DNA of 64,000 nt from the NCBI GenBank assembly GCA_036557785.1, contig DATBGZ010000016.1:4248-68247 (forward strand), in the 5' to 3' direction. Position numbers and translations under genes: made by a program. Origin of the DNA: DATBGZ01 sp036557785 (GTDB lineage Bacteria > Actinomycetota > Actinomycetes > Mycobacteriales > Micromonosporaceae). Shown piece after piece: positions 58,161 through 64,000 of this stretch. The notes below the pieces were generated by a model. That model had not been told where the DNA came from, did not search any database, and saw nothing but the letters and a program-made list of their open reading frames with translations. How positions within the stretch are numbered: position 1 is the stretch's first letter; every line of letters begins with the position of its first letter.

Positions 58161-59327
58161 ATGGTCTGGAGTCGTAGGTCGGAACGAGTGCCGGCCGGCC
58201 GGCTCGCCACCGACGCGCTGGACTCGCTGCGGGTGGGAGTGCTGATCCTCGACGCCACCGACACGCCGGTGCTGATGAATCCCGCCGCGGCTGGCCTCGG
58301 CCTGCTGCGCAAGGGCGAGGGCCCGCAGCAGGTCCACCCGGCCCTGCGGACGCTCGCGGGCCAGGTCCGCCGCAGCGGCACCCGGCGCGAGGTCGAGCTC
58401 GACCTGCCCCGCACGACCGGACGTACGGGTGGTCGTACGGTCGCCGGCGAACCCTGGGGCGTACGGGTACGGGTGACGGCGCTCACGGGCGAGGAGTACC
58501 TGCCGGGCCATGTGGCGATCGAGGCGACCGACGTCACCGAGGTGCACCGCGTCGCCCGGGTGCGGCGCGACTTCGTGGCGAACGTCAGCCACGAACTCAA
58601 GACCCCCGTGGGGGCGCTCGCGCTGCTCGCCGAGACCCTGATCGAGGCGCTGGACGACCCCGAGGCGACGCGGCGCTTCGCCGAGCGCATCCACCACGAG
58701 ACACAGCGGCTGGCGCGCCTGGTCAAGGAGCTGCTGGAGCTGTCGCGGCTGCAGGGCGCGGAACCGCTGCCGAGCCCGGTTCCCGCCGCCGTCGACCGGA
58801 TCGTGGCCGAGGCCGTGGACCGTACTCGGACCGGCGCGGCGGCCAAGGACATCGAGATCAGTCACACCGGAGCGCGCCGCCTGCGGGTCTACGGCAACGA
58901 GGGACAGCTCGTGACCGCGGTGGCGAACCTGATCGAGAACGCGATCGCCTACAGCCCCGAAGGGACGCTGGTCTCGATCGAGGCGAGCCGCGTCGATGAC
59001 CAGGTGTGCATCGCGGTCGCCGACCAGGGCATCGGCATAGCCCCGAAGGATCTCGACCGTATCTTCGAGCGCTTCTACCGCGCCGACCAGGCGAGGTCCC
59101 GCGACACGGGCGGCACCGGGTTGGGCCTGGCGATCGTCCGGCACATCGCGGTGAATCACGGCGGTCGGGTGGAGGTGACCTCCGAGGTGGGCGTCGGCTC
59201 GACCTTCACCCTGCGGCTGCCGGCACGACCCCCGGAGGCCGCTCTGCCGCTACCACCGGGTATTGAGATCGACGCCGAAGGCTCCGACGTCGTCACGTCA
59301 GGTACGAAGCAAGGGGGTAATCCGTGA
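58161..59327 (+). CDS. senX3: phosphate-responsive sensor histidine kinase, SenX3/PhoR type, without membrane spans
   Basis: The 388-residue kinase has a PAS-like N-terminal domain (about 15-125), a HisKA domain with His144 in VANVSHELKTPVGALALLAE and a HATPase domain (ENAIAYSPEG, DQGIGIAPKDLDRIFERFYR, GTGLGLAIVRHIA). The HisKA and HATPase parts are very close to mycobacterial SenX3. Unlike SenX3 there is no N-terminal membrane span either in this frame or in the codons upstream. The ATG has GGGGAGG upstream. The stop overlaps regX3 (GTGA). Confidence 0.93.
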   Translation: MVWSRRSERVPAGRLATDALDSLRVGVLILDATDTPVLMNPAAAGLGLLRKGEGPQQVHPALRTLAGQVRRSGTRREVELDLPRTTGRTGGRTVAGEPWGVRVRVTALTGEEYLPGHVAIEATDVTEVHRVARVRRDFVANVSHELKTPVGALALLAETLIEALDDPEATRRFAERIHHETQRLARLVKELLELSRLQGAEPLPSPVPAAVDRIVAEAVDRTRTGAAAKDIEISHTGARRLRVYGNEGQLVTAVANLIENAIAYSPEGTLVSIEASRVDDQVCIAVADQGIGIAPKDLDRIFERFYRADQARSRDTGGTGLGLAIVRHIAVNHGGRVEVTSEVGVGSTFTLRLPARPPEAALPLPPGIEIDAEGSDVVTSGTKQGGNP

Positions 59328-60004
59328 CACGGGTGCTGGTCGTGGAGGACGAGGAGTCCTTCTCCGACGCGCTCTCCTACATGCTGCGGCGGGAGGGCTT
59401 CGAGGTCGCCGTCGCGACGACCGGGGGCCATGCGCTGACCGAGTTCGACCGCAACGGCGCGGACATCGTGCTGCTCGATCTCATGCTGCCGGAGATGTCG
59501 GGCACCGAGGTATGCCGGCGCTTGCGCCAGACCTCGGCGGTCCCGATCATCATGGTCACTGCCCGCGACAGCGAGATCGACAAAGTGGTCGGCCTCGAAA
59601 TTGGCGCGGATGACTACGTGACCAAGCCGTACTCGCCGCGCGAGCTCGTGGCGAGGGTGCGCGCGGTGCTGCGCCGCAACGCCGAGGGGGAGCAGACCAG
59701 CGCCCAGCCACTCGCGGCGGGCCCCGTCCGGATGGATGTCGAGCGGCATGTCGTCACCGTCTCGGGCGACCCCGTTGCCTTGCCGCTCAAGGAGTTCGAG
59801 CTGCTCGAGCTGCTGCTGCGCAACGCTGGCCGGGTGCTCACCCGCGGTCAGCTCATCGACCGGATCTGGGGTTCGGACTACGTGGGCGACACGAAGACCC
59901 TCGATGTGCACATCAAGCGCCTGCGCGCCAAGATCGAGCCAGAGCCGGCCAACCCACGCCACATCGTCACGGTCCGCGGCCTCGGGTACAAGTTCGAGCC
60001 CTGA
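59324..60004 (+). CDS. regX3: OmpR-family response regulator RegX3/PhoP
   Basis: The 226-residue regulator has a receiver domain (VLVVEDEESFSDALSYML, Asp52 in VLLDLMLPEMSG, Lys in DYVTKPYSPREL) and an OmpR winged helix (LPLKEFELLELLLRNAGRVLTRGQLID, TLDVHIKRLRAKIE, VRGLGYKFEP). It controls the phosphate-starvation regulon in relatives. It is translationally coupled to the kinase and is followed by a terminator-like hairpin. Confidence 0.97.
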   Translation: MTRVLVVEDEESFSDALSYMLRREGFEVAVATTGGHALTEFDRNGADIVLLDLMLPEMSGTEVCRRLRQTSAVPIIMVTARDSEIDKVVGLEIGADDYVTKPYSPRELVARVRAVLRRNAEGEQTSAQPLAAGPVRMDVERHVVTVSGDPVALPLKEFELLELLLRNAGRVLTRGQLIDRIWGSDYVGDTKTLDVHIKRLRAKIEPEPANPRHIVTVRGLGYKFEP

Positions 60005-60011
60005 CCGGTCA

Positions 60012-60031
60012 CGCCGGGAGTGGGCCCGGCG
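60012..60031. terminator. candidate bidirectional terminator between regX3 and lysS
   Basis: The arms CGCCGGG (60012-60018) and CCCGGCG (60025-60031) pair perfectly around a 6-nt loop, 8 nt after the regX3 stop and 18 nt from the convergent lysS stop. No T-run follows, which is common for actinobacterial hairpins. Confidence 0.5.
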
Positions 60032-60048
60032 CGGCCGCCCGCTGCTGA

Positions 60049-61551
60049 CTACTCGGGTCGGACCAGCGGGAAGAGGATCGTCTCGCGGATGCCGAGTCCG
60101 GTCAGCGCCATGAGCAGCCGGTCGATGCCCATGCCCATCCCGCCCATCGGCGGCAGCCCGTACTCCATGGCCCGCAGAAAGTCCTCGTCCAGCCGCATCG
60201 CCTCGGGGTCTCCCTTCGCGGCGAGCAGTGCCTGGGCTTGGAACCGCTCGCGCTGGATCACCGGGTCGACCAACTCGGAGTACCCGGTGGCGAGCTCGAA
60301 GCCGCGGACGTAGAGGTCCCACTTCTCGGTCACGCCCGGCTCACTGCGGTGCGCCCGGACCAGCGGGCTGGTCTCCTCGGGGTAGTCGCGCACGAACGTC
60401 GGCTGCTGGAGCTTCGGCTGCACCAGGGCCTCGAAGAGCTCCTCGGCCAGCTTGCCCGGTCCGACGTGCTCGGGTATCGCCAGCCCGACCTTCTCGGCAT
60501 AACTGGCCAACGTACCGCGCGGTGTCGCGACGGTGACCGGTTCGCCGAGGGCCTCGGAGAGACTGCCGAAGAGCGTGACCTGCTGCCACGCCCCGCCGAG
60601 GTCGAACTCGGTGCCGTCGGAGTGAGTGACCGTGGTCGATCCAGCAACCGCGGTGGCCGCCTCCTGGATCAGCTCCCGGGTCAGGTCGCCGATCGAGTTG
60701 TAGTCGCCGTACGCCTGGTACGCCTCGAGCATCGCGAATTCCGGCGAGTGAGAAGAGTCCATCCCTTCATTGCGGAAGTTGCGGTTGATCTCGAAGACCC
60801 GCTCGATGCCGCCGACCACGCAGCGCTTGAGGTAGAGCTCGGGTGCGATCCGTAGATACAGGTCAATATCGAGCGCGTTGCTATGGGTGACGAACGGCCG
60901 GGCCGCCGCCCCGCCGTGCAGCAACTGGAGCATGGGCGTCTCGACTTCGAGAAAGCCTCGGCGGTCGAACGAGTCGCGCAGGGCTCGCACCACGGCCGAG
61001 CGTGCCCGTACGGTCGTGCGCGCCTGCGGTCGCAGGATCAGGTCGACGTAGCGCTGCCGGACCCTGGCCTCCTCGGACATCGCCTTGTGCGCCACCGGCA
61101 GCGGCCTCAGTGCCTTGGCCGCCATGCTCCACACATCAGCGAGCACCGACAGCTCACCCCGCTTGCTGGTGATCACCTCGCCCGAGATCGCGACGATGTC
61201 GCCGAGATCGACCAGGCGCTTCCAGGCCTCGAGTGCGTCGGCGCCGACCCGGTCGAGCGAGAGCATCGCCTGCAGTTCGGTGCCGTCGCCCTCGCGCAGC
61301 GTCGCGAAGCAGAGCTTGCCGGTGTTGCGCAGGAACATGACCCGACCGGCCACCCCCACCCGTACCCCCGTCGTGGCATCGACCGGGAGGTCGGCGTGCG
61401 CGGCCCGGACCTCGGCGAGGCTGTGGGTGCGCTCGACCTGCACGGGGTAGGCCTGAGCGCCGTCGGCGAGCAGCCGCTCGCGCTTGTCCCGGCGAATCCG
61501 CATCTGCTCGGGCAGGTCGTCCTCGGGCGCTGAACCGTTCTGCTCGGCCAC
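60049..61551 (-). CDS. lysS: lysine--tRNA ligase (class II)
   Basis: The 500-residue class II synthetase has an OB-fold anticodon-binding domain (about 50-160) and a catalytic domain with motif 2 (FEINRNFRNEGMDSSHSPEFAMLEAYQAYGDY) and motif 3 (GLPPMGGMGMGIDRLLMALTG). The GTG at 61549-61551 (VAEQNGSAPEDD) is taken as the start, though the ribosome site is weak; a longer frame begins 12 codons earlier. It is convergent with regX3. Confidence 0.95.
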   Translation of the reverse strand: MAEQNGSAPEDDLPEQMRIRRDKRERLLADGAQAYPVQVERTHSLAEVRAAHADLPVDATTGVRVGVAGRVMFLRNTGKLCFATLREGDGTELQAMLSLDRVGADALEAWKRLVDLGDIVAISGEVITSKRGELSVLADVWSMAAKALRPLPVAHKAMSEEARVRQRYVDLILRPQARTTVRARSAVVRALRDSFDRRGFLEVETPMLQLLHGGAAARPFVTHSNALDIDLYLRIAPELYLKRCVVGGIERVFEINRNFRNEGMDSSHSPEFAMLEAYQAYGDYNSIGDLTRELIQEAATAVAGSTTVTHSDGTEFDLGGAWQQVTLFGSLSEALGEPVTVATPRGTLASYAEKVGLAIPEHVGPGKLAEELFEALVQPKLQQPTFVRDYPEETSPLVRAHRSEPGVTEKWDLYVRGFELATGYSELVDPVIQRERFQAQALLAAKGDPEAMRLDEDFLRAMEYGLPPMGGMGMGIDRLLMALTGLGIRETILFPLVRPE

Positions 61552-61605
61552 GAAGGGGAGCCTACTGACCCACGCGGCCGCTCTCATCAGACATACCGTG
61601 GGCGG

Positions 61606-62385
61606 ATGGAGGAACTGACCGCGCAGCGCCGCCGGGAGCGGGCGCTCTCATTCGGCCCGGCGGCCGCGCTCTACGACGCGACCCGGCCCAGCTACCCGCG
61701 CGAGGCGGTGGACTGGGCGTTGGCCCCACTCGGGTCAGGACCGTCGCGGGTGGCCGACATCGGGGCCGGCACCGGCATCATGACCCGGGTGCTGCTCGAG
61801 GCGGGCCACCACGTGCTCGCCGTGGAACCGGACCCGCTGATGCGGGAGCGGCTGGTGCGCAGCACGCCTGGCGTGACCGCGGTCGAGGGATCGGCCGAGG
61901 CGGTGCCGCTTCCCGACGCGAGCCTCGACGCTGCCGTCGCCGCCCAGTCGTACCACTGGTTCGACAAGCAACGCGCCCATGCCGAGCTGGCGCGGGTGAT
62001 CCGACCAGGCGGGGTGTTCGCCGCGATCTGGAACATCCGCGACGCCAGCGAACCGTGGGTGGCGCAGTACACCCGCATCGTCGAGGGCGACCGTGGCCAC
62101 ATCGACCAGGACCACGGCGTCTACGACCACGGCGGGTTCGCCTATGGCCCGCGGTTCAGCGAGGTCGAGCGGGCCACGTTCCGGCACTCGAGCCAGCACA
62201 CCCCCGAGAGCCTGGTGCGCCTGCTGCAGAGCCGCTCCTACTACCTGCGCGCGGCGCCCGAACAACAGCGGGAACTCGAGCGTGAGGTCGTGTCGCTGAC
62301 CCGTACCCACCCCGACCTTGCCGGCCGGGCGTCGTTCGAGCTGCGCTACGCGACCGAGGTCTACCGCGCCATCCGCCGCTCCTAG
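61606..62385 (+). CDS. class I SAM-dependent methyltransferase
   Basis: The 259-residue product has the SAM-binding motif VADIGAGTGIMTRVLLEAG, an acidic VEPDP after strand 2, GSAEAVPLPDASLDAAVAAQSYHWF and VIRPGGVFAAIWN, as in UbiE/Methyltransf_11 proteins. The substrate is unknown. The N-terminal ALSFGPAAALYDATRPSYP is a common family lead-in. It is divergent from lysS (54-nt gap). Confidence 0.9.
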   Translation: MEELTAQRRRERALSFGPAAALYDATRPSYPREAVDWALAPLGSGPSRVADIGAGTGIMTRVLLEAGHHVLAVEPDPLMRERLVRSTPGVTAVEGSAEAVPLPDASLDAAVAAQSYHWFDKQRAHAELARVIRPGGVFAAIWNIRDASEPWVAQYTRIVEGDRGHIDQDHGVYDHGGFAYGPRFSEVERATFRHSSQHTPESLVRLLQSRSYYLRAAPEQQRELEREVVSLTRTHPDLAGRASFELRYATEVYRAIRRS

Positions 62386-62487
62386 CCTCGGCGCGTCGAG
62401 CGCCATGTGGGCAACCCCTGCCCGCGTAGCCTGGCACGGAACCTGTTCAATGGAGTTCCCTGTCGGCACGTGTGGGGGAGGTTCGGC

Positions 62488-64000
62488 GTGGCGAAGGGTC
62501 GGGGACGATCTCTGTTCGGCACTGCCCTGCTCGCCGGGCTCGAGGCCCTGCTCATCGCGGCCACCGCCTTCGCACTCAATGCCGCGACCTCTGATCCGCC
62601 GCACTGGCCGCAGTACCTGAGCTCGGTTCCGATCTCGCCGGTGGTCGCGATGATCGCCCTGACCGCGGCGAGCGTGCTCCTCGCCGTCGTGCTCGCGCTC
62701 TACCGGTCGGCAGGTCGGCACCGGCATCCGACCGAGGCGTCTCCACCCCCGGTGCTGGCCGGGTCCGGCGCTACCGCGGAGCAGGAGCTCACGGCCCGGG
62801 CCGAGCAGGTTTACCAGATGGGGGCTGCCGGCAACTACCGCGGCGCCATTCACGAGTACGAACGCCTAGTTCCGGAACTGGCCCGCGTGCTCGGGCCCGA
62901 CCATCCGACCACGCTGCTCGCGCGGCACAACCTCGCCCACTTCACCACGGAGAACGGCAGCCCGGCCGATGCCCGCCGGCAGTACGACCGGCTCCTGCCC
63001 GACCTGACCCGTGTCCTCGGCGCCGACCAGCCCACCACACTGCTCGCCCGAAGCAACCATGCGCTGGCGACCGGATCAGCGGGCCAGCATCGGGAGGCCA
63101 TCGGCCTTTACGAGCGGCTCCTGCCGGACCTGACCCGCGTTCTCGGGACTGATCACCCCACGACCCTGCTCGCCCGCAACAACCTCGCCCACTTCACCCG
63201 GCAGGCCGGCGACCAGACCGAGGCCATCCGTCAGTACGAGCTCCTGCTCCCCGACCTGACGCGCGCGCTCGGACCGGACCACCGCACCACCCTGCTCGCC
63301 CGGCACAACCAAGCGGCTGCGATGGGTCTCAGCGGCGACCCTCAGGGGGCCATCGGCCGATATGAACGCCTGATCCCGGACCTCATCCGGGTCCTCGGCG
63401 CCGAGAACAGGCTGACGCTGTTTGCCCAGACCATGTACGTCATGTTCGCCGGGCAGCTCAGCCGCCCGGACGCGCCGGCGCTGCTCCAGCGCATCCTGCC
63501 CGACCTGAACCGCGTGCTCGGGCCAGATGACTGGCACACCCTCGCCGCTCGGGGTGAAGCGGCCCGCGCGACCGGTCTAGCCGGCGACTACCGCGGCGCC
63601 ATCCGTCAGTACGAGCAACTGCTCCCCGGCCTGACCCGAGCGCTCGGCCCGGACAACCAGCTGACCCTGGTCTTTCGGGCCAACATCGGCCTGTTCCTGG
63701 TGCGCGCGGGCGACGCCGCCGAGGCGGTCGACATGCTCCAGCGTGTCGTGGCGGATGCGACCAAGGCCGGCGGCGCCGACGGCATCGCCGCACTCGCGGC
63801 ACGGACGAGTCTCGCGCTCGCCCTCGCCAAGGCTGGCGATGTCGAGACCGCGCTGCGACAGTTCCAGCAGATCCTGCCCGACATCGCGCGGGTCCTCGGC
63901 CCGGGCCACCAGCTCACCCTCTTCGCCCGCGCGGACGCCGCACAGGCGCACTCGCTCGCCGGCGACCAGGCCACCGCCGTCAGCGAGTACCGGCAGGTGT
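62488..64000 (+). CDS. membrane-anchored tandem TPR protein (cut by right edge)
   Basis: The visible 504 codons start at a GTG with GGGGGAGG upstream. Two hydrophobic segments (about 10-32 and 48-72) place the N-terminus in the membrane, with the repeats probably cytoplasmic. From about residue 90 there are about ten 42-residue repeats of the form (A)I..YE.LLPDLTRVLGPDHPTTLLAR.N.A....AG, a kinesin-light-chain-like TPR. The first four are nearly identical; later ones drift. Partners are unknown. The 3' end lies beyond the window. Confidence 0.88.
   Translation, partial: MAKGRGRSLFGTALLAGLEALLIAATAFALNAATSDPPHWPQYLSSVPISPVVAMIALTAASVLLAVVLALYRSAGRHRHPTEASPPPVLAGSGATAEQELTARAEQVYQMGAAGNYRGAIHEYERLVPELARVLGPDHPTTLLARHNLAHFTTENGSPADARRQYDRLLPDLTRVLGADQPTTLLARSNHALATGSAGQHREAIGLYERLLPDLTRVLGTDHPTTLLARNNLAHFTRQAGDQTEAIRQYELLLPDLTRALGPDHRTTLLARHNQAAAMGLSGDPQGAIGRYERLIPDLIRVLGAENRLTLFAQTMYVMFAGQLSRPDAPALLQRILPDLNRVLGPDDWHTLAARGEAARATGLAGDYRGAIRQYEQLLPGLTRALGPDNQLTLVFRANIGLFLVRAGDAAEAVDMLQRVVADATKAGGADGIAALAARTSLALALAKAGDVETALRQFQQILPDIARVLGPGHQLTLFARADAAQAHSLAGDQATAVSEYRQV

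Noticed and set aside
62488..64000. CRISPR-like or satellite repeats in the last 1.5 kb
   Set aside because: The periodicity is 126 nt (42 codons) in a single open frame, so it is a protein repeat, not a CRISPR array.

Overview
The window is a high-GC (roughly 70%) chromosomal stretch from a filamentous actinomycete. Three things point there: the gene order tRNA-Thr, tRNA-Met, rpmG, hadA/hadB-like pair, tRNA-Trp, secE, nusG, rplK, rplA, rplJ, rplL, rpoB, rpoC; a rex-hemACD operon close to a BldN-type sigma factor and its RsbN-type anti-sigma factor; and many GTG/TTG starts. This fits a Streptomyces/Micromonosporaceae-like organism. I lean towards Micromonosporaceae, but that is inference. I see no insertion sequence, prophage, CRISPR array or defence island. 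This is core chromosome, and the interest lies in regulation and in odd domain variants.

Region 1 (1-14.1 kb) is the transcription and translation block, read leftward: rpoC (cut at the left edge), rpoB, rplL, rplJ with a probable L10 leader and promoter, then rplA, rplK, nusG, secE, tRNA-Trp, two MaoC-fold genes, rpmG, tRNA-Met and tRNA-Thr. A membrane mannosyltransferase-like gene lies on the opposite strand between rplA and rplJ. Region 2 (14.2-31.9 kb) is mixed: a membrane GGDEF/EAL protein, a lipoprotein, tRNA-Tyr, YajQ, two acetyltransferase genes, HtpX, an LCP cell-wall ligase, a 2-oxoacid:ferredoxin oxidoreductase pair (korAB) followed by two thiol-peptidase-like genes, an MFS exporter divergent from an ArsR-like regulator with an operator between them, and a cyclase-domain/ATPase/TPR regulator with a TTA codon.

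Region 3 (31.9-41.3 kb) holds the tetrapyrrole operon rex-hemA-hemC-hemD-hemB plus one unknown gene. The genes are mostly overlapped. A near-perfect Rex operator covers the -35 of a well-formed promoter upstream of rex, so haem synthesis should respond to NADH/NAD+. A NarL-type two-component pair follows. Region 4 (41.3-50.3 kb) is developmental and envelope: HAD phosphatase, glutaredoxin, acyl-CoA synthetase, bldN and rsbN orthologues, a HAD-IB phosphatase, an acyltransferase overlapping an SDR-like gene, ribosomal protein bS22 and a small HTH protein. This region and the hem operon recall the SCO3316-SCO3328 neighbourhood of Streptomyces coelicolor.

Region 5 (50.4-64 kb) holds a membrane-anchored gluzincin, proline dehydrogenase, a CGNR-like protein, a TIM-barrel protein, Ppx/GppA, a Cys-rich protein, a secreted C39-like protein, the phosphate-control set phoU / senX3-regX3 with a PHO-box-like array between them, lysS, a methyltransferase and a TPR repeat protein cut by the right edge.

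The observations most worth following are: a strongly non-random palindrome TCCACWGTGGA inside genes of the hem region, written with rare codons; TTA codons in exactly two regulators; a 13-codon leader frame overlapping the bldN start; the Rex and PHO sites; a SenX3-type kinase with no membrane segment; and several catalytic domains with altered key residues.
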